Part shown: positions 35,443 to 44,404 of the stretch, piece after piece
How the letters are laid out: every line of letters begins with the position of its first letter
Numbering within the stretch: position 1 is the stretch's first letter
Assembly: GCF_016031615.1 (NCBI RefSeq)
Contig: NZ_JACYXC010000001.1
Location: forward strand, 6,820,001 to 6,884,000
Origin: Streptomyces pactum
Lineage (GTDB): Bacteria; Actinomycetota; Actinomycetes; Streptomycetales; Streptomycetaceae
DNA: 64,000 nucleotides
Direction: 5' to 3'
Translations under genes and position numbers: made by a program
The notes under the pieces: generated by a model
The model's input: only the letters and a program-made list of their open reading frames with translations
Told to the model about the DNA's origin: nothing
Databases searched by the model: none

Positions 35443-35992
35443 TCAGACCGGCCGGCCGGCACGGCCGGGCCCTGGTGCGTCGCCGCCTCGGCGGGCTCCC
35501 GTCGGGGCCGGGGAGGGCCGGGCGGCCACCGGGGCGGCGGCCGGACGGCCGGGGGCCCGGGTCGGTGGCCCGCGGACCGGCCTGCGCGGGGTTCTCCGGC
35601 GCCGGACCGGCCTGCGCGGGGGCCTCCGGCGCCGGGCCGGCCTGCGCCGGGGCTGCGTCCGGCGCGGCGGCGGCAGCGGCAGCCGCCGCGGCCCGGGCCT
35701 CGCCCTGGCGGCGCCCCCGCCGCAGTCCGAAGTAGTAGGCCAGCACCCCGGCGCCCAGCGCGGCCTGGACCGCGAAGAGGGCCGACTCGATCTCACCGGA
35801 GGGCGGCTCGTACAGCGGTGTGAACCACGGTTCGTAGTTGGGGTCGTTCTCGGTGATCGCCGTCTGTGCCCGGGCGTCGGCCCCGGTGAACGGTTCCTCC
35901 TCGTCGTCGCCCAGGCCCAGCGCGACCGGCAGCACCGCCAGCAGCGCCACCACGGCCAGCAGCAGGGCGTTGATCCTCGCGTTGCGGCTCAT
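35443..35992 (-). CDS. cbiN: Cobalt transport protein CbiN, frame unresolved at the 3' end
   Basis: CbiN is the small accessory membrane subunit of the cobalt importer. The intact core (about 95 residues) has a first helix (INALLLAVVALLAVLPVALGLG), the periplasmic FTGADARAQTAITENDPNYEPWF loop broken here into two recognisable motifs, and a second helix (FAVQAALGAGVLAYYFGLR). A low-complexity tail with poly-Ala and two APAQAGPAPE repeats follows. In this frame no stop occurs before cbiQ; it stays open into cbiO. The neighbouring frame has a stop at 35443, six bases before cbiQ. A one-base indel in the GGGCCCCC stretch near 35551-35558 would restore a normal end, so I give that boundary. Confidence 0.72.
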
Positions 35993-35993
35993 C

Positions 35994-36713
35994 TCAGACC
36001 ACCGCTCCCTTCGCACCGCCGGCCGGTCCGCCCGAGCCGCCGGCCGGTCCGCCGGGCGGCAGGACGCCCAGCCGGGTCAGCTCGCCGCGGCTGGACTGGA
36101 CCAGCAGCCGCATCACCAGCACGGTCAGCAGTCCCTCGCTGACCGCCAGCGGGATCTGGGTGACGGCGAAGATGCCGCCGAACTTGGCCAGCGCCCCGGC
36201 GAACCCGCCGGCGGGGTCCGGGAACGCCAGCGCCAGCTGCACGGCGGTGACGCAGTAGGTGCTCAGGTCGGCGGCGAACGCGGCGAGGAAGACGCAGCCC
36301 ATCAGCGGCAGCCCGGTGCGCCGCAGCAGCCGGTACACGCCGTACCCGGCCCACGGTCCGACGACCGCCATGGAGAAGGCGTTGGCGCCCAGCGTGGTCA
36401 GGCCGCCGTGGGCCAGCAGCAGCGCCTGGAACAGCAGGGTCACGGTGCCCAGGACCGCCATCACGGGCGGGCGGAAGAGGACCGCGCCCAGGCCGGTGCC
36501 GGTGGGGTGCGAACAACTCCCGGTCACCGAGGGGATCTTCAGCGCGGACAGGACGAAGGTGAAGGCGCCGGCGGCGCCGACCAGCAGGGTGCTCTCGGGA
36601 TTCGCCCGGACCTCGCGGGTCAGCACCCGGGTTCCGTGGAGGACGAACGGCGCGGCGGCCGCGGCCCAGGCGGCGGCGTGGATCGGGGGCAGGTAGCCCT
36701 CGGCTATGTGCAT
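35994..36713 (-). CDS. cbiM: Cobalt ECF transporter substrate-binding subunit CbiM
   Basis: CbiM binds Co2+ and is the S component of CbiMNQO. Its N-terminal amine and His2 are metal ligands, so I place the start at the ATG giving MHIAEGYLPPIHA (36713) rather than at an upstream in-frame ATG (36755) that would bury His2. The 239-residue product has about six helices, a PSVTGSCSHPTGTGLGAVLF loop and GANAFSMAVVGPWAGY, all family hallmarks. The C-terminus is Gly/Pro-rich. cbiM leads the leftward cbiM-N-Q-O operon, directly behind a cobalamin riboswitch. cbiN starts one base after its stop. Confidence 0.95.
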   Translation of the reverse strand: MHIAEGYLPPIHAAAWAAAAAPFVLHGTRVLTREVRANPESTLLVGAAGAFTFVLSALKIPSVTGSCSHPTGTGLGAVLFRPPVMAVLGTVTLLFQALLLAHGGLTTLGANAFSMAVVGPWAGYGVYRLLRRTGLPLMGCVFLAAFAADLSTYCVTAVQLALAFPDPAGGFAGALAKFGGIFAVTQIPLAVSEGLLTVLVMRLLVQSSRGELTRLGVLPPGGPAGGSGGPAGGAKGAVV

Positions 36714-36744
36714 GGGGACGCGGGACCTCTCCAACACCTCGTGG

Positions 36745-36937
36745 ATGGACGACACGCCTCGGCCGGTCTCCTGGCTGACGGGTCATGCCGCCCGGTGCTC
36801 CGCCTTCCCGGGCGGACGCGGACTTCCGCGCCGTCCCAGTGGCCTCCCCGCGGGGATGGAGCCGGACTTCCCGATCACAGTGGCGAGGGCCGCACCGGTT
36901 CTCCACCGGTTTCCCGTGCACCAAGGCCCTGCGACCT
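36745..36937 (-). promoter_or_regulatory. Cobalamin (B12) riboswitch upstream of cbiMNQO
   Basis: On the minus strand the leader contains GGTGCACGGGAAACCGGTG, then GAGAACCGGTGCGGCCCTC followed by GCCACTGTGA, and finally the B12 box CAGCCAGGAGACCGGCC (complement of about 36759-36775). These blocks, in this order, define the cobalamin riboswitch. Adenosylcobalamin binding should reduce expression of the cobalt importer. The ends are estimated. Confidence 0.93.
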
Positions 36938-37014
36938 TAGTCGGCTCTACGTGCTCACGACAAGCCTTGGCCCGGGCCGCGGGCGCCGTGGGCCGCGGCC
37001 GCCGGGCGGCCGGT

Positions 37015-39486
37015 TCACAGCACCGGCGGCAGCGCCTGCTCGGCCCAGATCGTCTTGCCCTGCCGGGTGTACCGGCTGCCCCAGCGGGTGGTGAGCTGGG
37101 CGACCAGGTACAGGCCCCGGCCACCCTCGTCGGTGTCCCGGGCCCGGCGCATCCGCGGCTGGGTGCTGCTGGGGTCGGAGACCTCGCAGGTGAGCACGTC
37201 GGTCCGGATCAGCCGCAGGCTCACCGGGCCGCCCGCGTGCCGGATCGCGTTGGTCACCAGCTCGCTGACGACCAGTTCGGTGGTGAACCCCAGCAGCTCC
37301 AGCCCCCACGCGGCCAGCTGCCGGCTCACCAGCTCCCGGGCCCGGCCCACCACGGCCGGGTCGGCCGCCAGCCCCCAGGTGGCGGTGTCCTCCGGCGGCA
37401 CCCGCCGGGCCCGTGCCACCAGCAGGGTCACATCGTCCGGCAGCCGGGTCGGCGGCAGCCCGGCGACGATCTCCCGGGCGACGTCGTGCAGCGGCCGGTG
37501 CAGCGCGTCGGCCCGCAGCAGCCGCTCCCGCAGCCGGTCCATGCCCTCGTCCACGTCCCCCTCGCCGCGTTCGATCAGCCCGTCGGTGTACAGCGCCAGC
37601 ACGCTGCCCGGCCCGACGTCCACCACCGTCTTCTCGAACGGCAGGCCACCCACCCCCAGCGGTGGGCCGGGGTTCATCGGGACGAACGTCACCTCGCCCC
37701 CGGGACCGACCACCGCCGGCGGCGGGTGCCCGGCGCTGGCCATCGAGCACCCCCCGCTCACCGGGTCGTACACCGCGTACAGGCAGGTGGCGGCGAAGGA
37801 GTCCGGGTCGCCCCCGCCGGGGTCCGCCGACCGGTCCTCACCGGGCAGTTCCAGCAGGCCCGGGCCCGGCACCCCCACCGCCGCGGGGCCCTCGGCGGCG
37901 TCCGGCAGCCCGATGCCCAGCGGCAGTTGCAGCACCAGGTCGTCCAGGTGGGTGAGGAGTTCGTCGGGGTCGGGGTCGAGGTCGGCCAGGGTGCGCACCG
38001 CCGTCCGCAGCCGCGCCATGGCCGCGGTGGCCCGCAGACCGTGCCCCACCACGTCCCCCACCACCAGGGCGACCCGCGCCGAGGACAGCGGGATGACGTC
38101 GTACCAGTCACCGCTCACCCCGCCGATCGGGTCCGCCGGGAGGTAGACGCTGGCGGTCCGCACCGCGGCGGTGTCCGCGGTGGCCGGCGGCAGCAGGGAC
38201 CGCTGCAGGCTGACCGCCGCCAGGTGTTCCCGGGTGTAGCGGCGTACGTTGTCCAGCGCCAGCGCGGCCCGCGAGGCGATCTCCTCCAGCAGGTCCAGGT
38301 CGCCCTGCTCGAAGGGCGGCCGGCCGGGCGCCGACCGCCACAGCAGCACCCGGCCCAGCAGGGTGCTGCGGGCGCACATCGGGGCGCTGAGCGCCGACCG
38401 GGCCCCGGGCACCGCCGTCGCCCAGTCGGGCACCTCGCCGCCGGCGTCCAGCTCCGGCACCAGCGCGCCCCGGGTCGGTCCGGCCGGGGAGGCCGGGACC
38501 GCCTCGGTGAGCACCGTGCCGACCGGCCGCAGCGCGTCCGCGCCCTCCCCGCCGGCCGCGGTGCGCCGCAGCGCGAGCCGTTCCCGCCGGTCGGACACCG
38601 GCTCGCCACCGGTGAACACCGGCTCGGCGACGTCCACCACGATGGTGTCGGCGATCGCCGGCAGCAGGGTGGCGACCAGCTCGTCACTGGTCGCCTGGGC
38701 CGACAGCGGGGAGCTGCCGAGGGCCGCGGTGGCCCGGTGCAGCACCGCGATCCGCTCCTGGGTGCGGTGTTCCGCGGTGACGTCGACGAAGGTGACGGCC
38801 ACCCCCAGCGCCCGCCCGTCGCTCTCCTGCAACCGGAACGCGGACGCCTGGAGCACCACCCCGCTGCGCGGGTCCTCCAGGGTGCGCACCGGGGTGGTGA
38901 AACCCAGCAGCGGCTCCCCGGTGTCGATCACCCGCCGCAGCCGCTCGTCCAGCGCCGAGGCGTCCTCGGCCCGCAGGAAGTCGCCCAGCCGGTGGCCGCG
39001 CAGGTCCTGGGGGAGGCCGGTGTAGGGCAGCACCGGGGTGTTGGCGCGCACCAGCCGCAGCCCGGTGTCGAACACGGCGAGCCCGAACCGGTCCTGCTGG
39101 AACAGCCCGGCGGCCAGGGCGTGGTCCTGGTGCCACCGGGCGATCCGGTCGCGCGGCGCGCCGAGCACCAGGTAGCCGGTCGTCCCGCACGCCCCGTCCA
39201 GGGGCACCACCCGGAAGCGGACCGCCACCTCGCCGCCGGCGCCGTGCCGTACGGTCGCCTCCCCCTCCCAGACGCCGGGGGTGCGCCGGGCCAGGACGTC
39301 CGTCAGCTGCCCGGGGTCGGCCAGCAGGTCCGCCACGGGCCGCCCGCACACGTCCGCCGCCCGGTGGCCCAGCACCGCCTCGGCCGCCGGCGTCCAGCCC
39401 ACCAGGGCGCCGCCGCGGTCCACGACGGCCACGGCGGTGTCATGGACGGCGAAGGAACAGCCGTCGTCACCCTTGGCACTGTGCAT
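37015..39486 (-). CDS. PAS-PAS-GAF-SpoIIE phosphatase with C-terminal HATPase domain
   Basis: This cytoplasmic protein of about 823 residues has two PAS domains (about 12-110 and 120-245), a GAF domain (about 255-425), a SpoIIE PP2C domain (about 440-680; SGDWYDVIP, VGDVVGHGLRATAAM, LYTDGLIERGEGD, LPDDVTLL) and a C-terminal RsbW-like HATPase (about 690-820; VVSELVTNAIRHAG and EGGRGLYLVAQL). Having phosphatase and kinase domains in one chain suggests it sets the phosphorylation of an anti-anti-sigma factor by itself. A similar architecture occurs at 44405-47101. The start is the ATG at 39486 or a GTG three codons upstream. The signal is unknown. Confidence 0.9.
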   Translation of the reverse strand: MHSAKGDDGCSFAVHDTAVAVVDRGGALVGWTPAAEAVLGHRAADVCGRPVADLLADPGQLTDVLARRTPGVWEGEATVRHGAGGEVAVRFRVVPLDGACGTTGYLVLGAPRDRIARWHQDHALAAGLFQQDRFGLAVFDTGLRLVRANTPVLPYTGLPQDLRGHRLGDFLRAEDASALDERLRRVIDTGEPLLGFTTPVRTLEDPRSGVVLQASAFRLQESDGRALGVAVTFVDVTAEHRTQERIAVLHRATAALGSSPLSAQATSDELVATLLPAIADTIVVDVAEPVFTGGEPVSDRRERLALRRTAAGGEGADALRPVGTVLTEAVPASPAGPTRGALVPELDAGGEVPDWATAVPGARSALSAPMCARSTLLGRVLLWRSAPGRPPFEQGDLDLLEEIASRAALALDNVRRYTREHLAAVSLQRSLLPPATADTAAVRTASVYLPADPIGGVSGDWYDVIPLSSARVALVVGDVVGHGLRATAAMARLRTAVRTLADLDPDPDELLTHLDDLVLQLPLGIGLPDAAEGPAAVGVPGPGLLELPGEDRSADPGGGDPDSFAATCLYAVYDPVSGGCSMASAGHPPPAVVGPGGEVTFVPMNPGPPLGVGGLPFEKTVVDVGPGSVLALYTDGLIERGEGDVDEGMDRLRERLLRADALHRPLHDVAREIVAGLPPTRLPDDVTLLVARARRVPPEDTATWGLAADPAVVGRARELVSRQLAAWGLELLGFTTELVVSELVTNAIRHAGGPVSLRLIRTDVLTCEVSDPSSTQPRMRRARDTDEGGRGLYLVAQLTTRWGSRYTRQGKTIWAEQALPPVL

Positions 39487-39901
39487 GCGAAACACACATC
39501 CCGTTTCTCGGCCGGTTCCCAGGATCTCAGCGCAGCCCGGGGCGCACGATTCCAGCGGCGCCCGGGTCCCCCATCCGGGCCGCCGCCGGGCGGGGCGGCG
39601 GCCGGCACCCCGGTCCGCCGGGGCGGAACACGCCCGCGCCGGTACGGGCCTCGGGCCCGCTCCGGTACGGCTCCGGGCCGGAGGTGGTACGGGCCTCGGG
39701 CCGGTGGCGCAGGGCCGCGCCCGTCCCCGGGGGTCGCGTCCGCCGGACGCCGTGACGGCCCTGCCCGGCGGCGTCCGCGTCCGCGCCCGTGCCGGGGAGC
39801 GGGGGCCGGCCGGTCAGCTTCGCGGTCGGCGGGGTCCGTCGTTCAGGTGGTGGCGGGGTGCCGCGACGGCCGGTCGGGGCCGGATGCGGCACGGTGGCCG
39901 G
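39487..39901. other. Intergenic spacer with short repeats
   Basis: The 415 bases between the leftward phosphatase and the rightward lipoprotein-like gene hold no supported gene. GGTACGGGCCTCGGGCC-like words recur between 39640 and 39700. It must contain both promoters, but no clear boxes stand out. Confidence 0.5.
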
Positions 39902-40339
39902 ATGCGTCACCGTTTGCTCTCTCTCGCCCTGCTCTGTCTGCTGCCCGGCGCGGCCGGCTGCGTCACGGTCACCGGCGACGGGTCCCCCGGCCCGCGTCCG
40001 GCCGGCCAATCGGCGCCGCGGTCCACGGCCCGGGCCACCGACCCGGCGCACTCGCCCGGGCGGACGCCGGCCGCCCCGGCGGCCGGTGAGGCCGGCCGCG
40101 CCCCCGGCGACCGGGGAGGCCCGGCGCGGGAGCCGGCCCCCGACCGGTCGCCCGCCGCCGGTCCGGCGCCCGCGGCGCCCACCGCGCCGCGCGTTCCGCC
40201 GACCGCCGCCGGCCCGGCACCGCGGCTGCCCCGCGGGGTGCTGCCGGAGGGCATGTCGATGCGCCGGCTGTGCGATCTGGCGGGTTCCCGGCTCTCCCCG
40301 GAGCAGCTGCGGGTGTGCCGCCAGCTCGACGGCTCCTGA
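39902..40339 (+). CDS. Small putative lipoprotein
   Basis: The 145-residue product begins MRHRLLSLALLCLLPGAAGC, a lipoprotein signal peptide with a plausible lipobox ending at Cys20 (AAGC). The middle, about residues 25-115, is Pro/Ala/Gly-rich and probably disordered. The last 30 residues (GVLPEGMSMRRLCDLAGSRLSPEQLRVCRQL) look like an ordered helical element with two cysteines. I do not recognise a family. An in-frame upstream extension is open but the ATG at 39902 gives the signal peptide. It probably sits on the outer face of the membrane. It has no operon partner. Confidence 0.6.
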   Translation: MRHRLLSLALLCLLPGAAGCVTVTGDGSPGPRPAGQSAPRSTARATDPAHSPGRTPAAPAAGEAGRAPGDRGGPAREPAPDRSPAAGPAPAAPTAPRVPPTAAGPAPRLPRGVLPEGMSMRRLCDLAGSRLSPEQLRVCRQLDGS

Positions 40340-41151
40340 CCGCCCGGTGGGAACGGCGGGCCCGGCGTGCCCGAAACAGGACCGGTGGGACCGGTGCGGT
40401 CCTACGGCCGGGCCCGGCGGGGGCCGGTGGCCCGTCACCACCGGAGCCCGGCGGGGGCCGGCGGCCGGCGGGACGGAACCCGGCGGCCGGCTGGTCGCAC
40501 CGGAACGAACGGCGTCCGCGGGCGCGGCGTCGCACCGCACGCCGGGTCCCGGGGCGGACGCCCCGGTTCCGCCGTCCACCCGCCCCGGGGGCGTCCGGCG
40601 CACCCCTCGTCCGGGCCGTACCGGCGGGGGCGCCGCCGTCGGTACGGCGCCGGTCCGGCGGTCGCGGCCGGGCCGGCTCACCCGCCCCGGGGCGGGGACG
40701 GTTCCGGGCGGCGCCGGTGGGGCGCGGCCCGCCCTGTCCCGTTCCCGGCCGACGGCCGGGGCGCGGCGGGGCCGCACGGTCTCCCGGTGCCGGGCCGGCG
40801 GCCGTGCCCCCGGCTCGGGGCGGTCCGTCACCGCGTGCGCGGGGTGGCCGGCACCGCACGGCTCCGGGCGGACGCTCCGCCGGGGCATGGCCGGGGACGT
40901 GACGGGTACCGGTGTCACCGTGTACGCACTGCTCCCCGGCCCCGCCCGGCACCCCCCGGCCGCGGCGGATTCGCCCCGCTGCCGGGCGGGCCCCGGGGCA
41001 CCCCGCGACGGGGCGTTCCCGTCCCGGTGCCCGTCCCTGCGCCCCCGCGCGGGCCCGCGGTGACCGGCGGATCCCCCGGACCCCCACCCCGGCCCCCTCG
41101 GACCCTCCCGAATCCCCCTGAACCCTTCCGGAAGAGGCAGACACCACCGCC
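40340..41151. other. Long GC-rich spacer without a recognisable gene
   Basis: About 810 bases precede the aldo/keto reductase gene. All six frames have long open stretches, but the translations are Arg/Pro/Gly-rich, lack family motifs and have no ribosome sites, so I regard them as chance. Repeated GGCCGG-type words are frequent. The reductase promoter must lie at the right end. Confidence 0.55.
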
Positions 41152-41979
41152 ATGACCAGCACCATGCCCACCATCACCCTGAACAACGGCGTCCGTGTCC
41201 CGCAGCTGGGCTTCGGCGTCTTCCAGGTGCCCGACGACGAGACCGCCACGGCCGTCGGCCGGGCCCTGGAGGCCGGCTACCGCAGCATCGACACCGCGGC
41301 GGCCTACCGCAACGAGAAGGGCGTCGGCGACGCCATCGCCGCGTCGGGCCTGCCGCGCGAGGAGCTGTTCGTCACCACCAAGGTGTGGAACGACGACCAG
41401 GGTTACGACGCGACCCTCGCCGCCTTCGACGCCAGCGTGAGGCAGCTGCGGCTGGATTACGTGGACCTCTACCTGATCCACTGGCCGGTCCCGGCCCGCG
41501 ACCGCTACCTGGACACCTGGCGCGCCCTGGAGCGGCTGCTCGCCGAGGAGCGGGTGCGCGCCATCGGCGTCTCCAACTTCCGGCCCGCCCATCTGCGCCG
41601 CGTGATCGAGGAGTCCGGCACCGTTCCCGCCGTCAACCAGATCGAGCTGCACCCCCGGCTCCAGCAGTCGGAGCTGCGCGCGGTGCACGCCGAACACGGC
41701 ATCGCCACCGAGGCGTGGAGCCCGCTGGCGCAGGGCGGGGTGCTGACCGCCCCGGCGGTCACCCGGCTCGCCGAGCGGTACGGCCGCACCCCCGCGCAGA
41801 TCGTGCTCCGCTGGCACCTGCAACTGGGCAACATCGTCATCCCCAAGTCCGTCACCCCCGAGCGCATCCGGGAGAACATCGACATCCTGGGCTTCACCCT
41901 CGGTGAGCAGGACCTCGCCGAGATCGCCGCGCTGGACGACGGCACCCGCATCGGCCCCGACCCGGACACCTTCGGCTGA
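41152..41979 (+). CDS. Aldo/keto reductase (2,5-diketo-D-gluconate reductase-like)
   Basis: This 275-residue NADPH-dependent reductase folds as a TIM barrel. The catalytic tetrad is visible as Asp and Tyr in SIDTAAAYRNE, Lys in VTTKVWND and His in YLIHWPVP. The cofactor-binding IVIPKSVTPERIRENIDI sits near the C-terminus, where AKR5-type enzymes keep it. Real substrates of such enzymes are usually small aldehydes and ketones; the physiological one is unknown. A GGAAGAGG ribosome site precedes the ATG. The gene converges with the ATP-dependent DNA ligase gene, whose frame has no stop before this gene and stays open through it on the opposite strand. Confidence 0.94.
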   Translation: MTSTMPTITLNNGVRVPQLGFGVFQVPDDETATAVGRALEAGYRSIDTAAAYRNEKGVGDAIAASGLPREELFVTTKVWNDDQGYDATLAAFDASVRQLRLDYVDLYLIHWPVPARDRYLDTWRALERLLAEERVRAIGVSNFRPAHLRRVIEESGTVPAVNQIELHPRLQQSELRAVHAEHGIATEAWSPLAQGGVLTAPAVTRLAERYGRTPAQIVLRWHLQLGNIVIPKSVTPERIRENIDILGFTLGEQDLAEIAALDDGTRIGPDPDTFG

Positions 41980-42009
41980 CCCGCCCGCGGCCCGGCGAGA
42001 ACCATCCCG

Positions 42010-43065
42010 CCCGAGCACGGAGGCCAGGTCGTAGGTGACCGGTTCCTCCAGCTGGGCGTAGGTGCACGAGCGCGGATCCCGGTCCGGGCGCCAGCGCCGG
42101 AACTGGGTGGTGTGCCGGAACCGGTCGCCCTGCATGTGGTCGTAGCCCACCTCGCACACCCGCTCGCAGCGGAGCGGGACCCAGGCCAGGTCCTTGCCCC
42201 CGGACCACCGGCTGGGCGCCCCGGGCAGCCGGCCGGCGGCGTGCGCCTCCTCGTCCGCCCACCGGGCCCACGGATGTCCCTCGGGCGATTCCATCCGCAG
42301 CGGCGCCAGCTCCTCCACCAGCTCGCTCCGCCGGCGCATCGGGAAGGCGGCGCAGACCCCCACGTGCTGGAGCCGGCCGGCCGTGTCGTACAGGCCCAGC
42401 AGCAGCGAGCCGACCACCGGGCCGGACTTGTGGTAGCGGTACCCGGCCACCACGCAGTCCGCGGTCCGCTCGTGCTTGATCTTGTACATCACCCGGGCGT
42501 CGGGCCGGTACGGCTGGTCCGGCGGTTTGGCGACCACCCCGTCCAGGCCCGCGCCCTCGTACCGCTCGAACCACTCCCGGGCCACCGCGACATCGGTGGT
42601 GGCGGGCGCCACGAACACCGGCGGGCGCACCCCGCCCAGCGCCTCCTCCAGCGCGGCCCGGCGCCGGGTGAGCGGCGCGTCCAGCAGTGCCGCGTCGCCC
42701 AGCGCGAGCAGGTCGAACACGACCAGGGCGGCGGGGGTGCGCTCGGCGAGCATGCGCACCCGGGAGTCGGCGGGGTGGATCCGTTCGGTCAGCCGGTCGA
42801 AGTCCAGCCGGCCCTCGTGGGCGATCACCAGCTCCCCGTCCACCACGCACCGCTCCGGCAGCTCGTCCCGCACCGCCGCGACCACCTCGGGGAAGTACCG
42901 GGTCAGCGGCTTGCCGGTGCGGCTGCCGATGACCACCTCCGGGCCGTCCCGGTGGACGATCGCCCGGAAGCCGTCCCACTTCGCCTCGTAGTGCATGCCC
43001 GAGGGGATCCTCGCCACCGGCCGGGCGAGCATCGGCTTCACCGGCGGCATGACCGGAAGGTCCAT
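42010..43065 (-). CDS. ATP-dependent DNA ligase (LigC-type), no stop codon where homology ends
   Basis: This enzyme seals DNA nicks and acts in bacterial end-joining-type repair. The adenylated Lys is in EAKWDGFRAI (motif I); further motifs are VDGELVI, LVVFDLLAL, LDGVVAK and YKIKHERTADCVVAG, followed by an OB-fold domain ending near TYAQLEEPVTYDLASVLG. The family normally ends about here (roughly 350 residues). Instead the frame stays open to 40915, through the whole aldo/keto reductase gene on the other strand. I place the end where homology ends; the true 3' boundary is unresolved. The ATG at 43065 follows a CACAAT box by six bases, suggesting a leaderless message. It is divergent from the LigD-polymerase-like gene. 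Confidence 0.85.
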
Positions 43066-43150
43066 ACCGCGATTGTGCCGCCCGCCCGGCCCGTACGCCC
43101 GGCGGCCGTCCGGCGTGCGGCCCTGTGCCTGCGCGCCTACCGTGGCGGGC

Positions 43151-44161
43151 ATGGGCGAAGCGGTGGAGTTGCGGGCGGGCGAGCACACCGTGCGGCTGTC
43201 GAACCCGGACAAGGTCTACTTCCCGGAGAGCGGATACACCAAGCTGGACGTGGCGCGGTACTTCCTGGCCGTCGCCCCGGGCGTCACCCGGGCGCTGTAC
43301 GACCGGCCCACCACCCTGGAGCGCTTCCCCGACGGCATCACCGGGGAGTCCTTCTTCCAGAAGCGCGCGCCCCGCAACCACCCCGACTGGCTGCGCACCG
43401 CCACCATCTCCTTCCCCAGCGGCCGGCACGCCGACGAGCTGTGCCCCACCGGGGTGGAGGCGGTGATCTGGGCCGTCAACCTCGGCTGCCTCACCTTCCA
43501 CCCCTGGCCGGTGCGGAGCGGGCGCCTGGACCACCCCGACGAACTGCGGATCGACCTCGACCCGCAGCCGGGCACCGGTTTCGCCCAGGCGGTGCGCGTC
43601 GCCGGGGAACTGCACGGGCTGCTCGACGAACTCGGCCTGCGCGGCTGGCCCAAGACCTCCGGCGGCCGGGGGCTGCACGTCTTCGTCCCCATCGAGCCCC
43701 GCTGGACCTTCACCGAGGTGCGGCGCGCCGCCATCACCCTGGGCCGCGAGCTGGAGCGCCGGATGCCCGGTGAGGTGACCACCGCCTGGTGGAAGGAGGA
43801 GCGCGGCGAGCGGATCTTCGTGGACTACAACCAGACCGCCCGCGACCGCACCATCGCCTCCGCCTACTCGGTGCGGCCCCGCCCGCACGCCCCGGTGTCC
43901 GCCCCGCTGCGCTGGCCGGAGGTGGCCGACGCCGACCCCGCCGACTTCGACCTGGCGACCATGCCGGGCCGGTTCGCCGAGCTGGGCGACGTGCACGCCG
44001 ACATGGCCGACCACGCCTACGCGCTGGACGGCCTGCTGGAGAAGGCCGACCGCGACGAACGGGACCACGGACTCGGGGACCTGCCCTATCCGCCGGACCA
44101 CCCGAAGATGCCCGGGGAGCCCCGGCGCGTCCAGCCCAGCCGGGCCCGGCCGGCCGAGTGA
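43151..44161 (+). CDS. LigD-type DNA primase-polymerase (non-homologous end joining)
   Basis: The 336-residue protein is a stand-alone archaeo-eukaryotic primase-type polymerase domain, as found in LigD. It fills in DNA or RNA nucleotides at broken ends held by Ku. The metal-binding pair is Asp135 and Asp137 in LRIDLDPQPG. Family segments NPDKVYFPESGYTKLDV, FFQKRAPRNHPDW and KTSGGRGLHVFVPI, with the last carrying phosphate-binding Ser and His, are intact, as is VDYNQTARDRTIASAYS. It is divergent from an ATP-dependent ligase, forming a two-gene end-joining cassette; no ku gene is in the window. A TACCGT box lies seven bases before the ATG, so it may be leaderless. Confidence 0.93.
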   Translation: MGEAVELRAGEHTVRLSNPDKVYFPESGYTKLDVARYFLAVAPGVTRALYDRPTTLERFPDGITGESFFQKRAPRNHPDWLRTATISFPSGRHADELCPTGVEAVIWAVNLGCLTFHPWPVRSGRLDHPDELRIDLDPQPGTGFAQAVRVAGELHGLLDELGLRGWPKTSGGRGLHVFVPIEPRWTFTEVRRAAITLGRELERRMPGEVTTAWWKEERGERIFVDYNQTARDRTIASAYSVRPRPHAPVSAPLRWPEVADADPADFDLATMPGRFAELGDVHADMADHAYALDGLLEKADRDERDHGLGDLPYPPDHPKMPGEPRRVQPSRARPAE

Positions 44162-44404
44162 CCGCTTCCGCGCCCGGCCCCTGCCGGGTCCCGCGGAACG
44201 CTCCTCGGCGGCCTGCCGGGACCCTCTCCGGGCCCCGGGCCTCGCGGGCTCTCCCTCCCGGGGGCTGCCGGGCGGTCCCCTCTCTGCGTCGGCGCGCTTC
44301 CCCGGGCCTCGCGGGCCCGTCCCGGGGCGCGGTCCCGGCCCCCGTCCGCGGGGTTGCGGCTCCCTCACCGGGCCCCGGCCACCAGGGCCCCGCCCCGGCG
44401 GCGT

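Noticed and set aside
33794..36016. A CbiN-CbiO fusion of 740 residues
   Set aside because: The middle reads cbiQ in the wrong frame; a normal cbiQ lies between.
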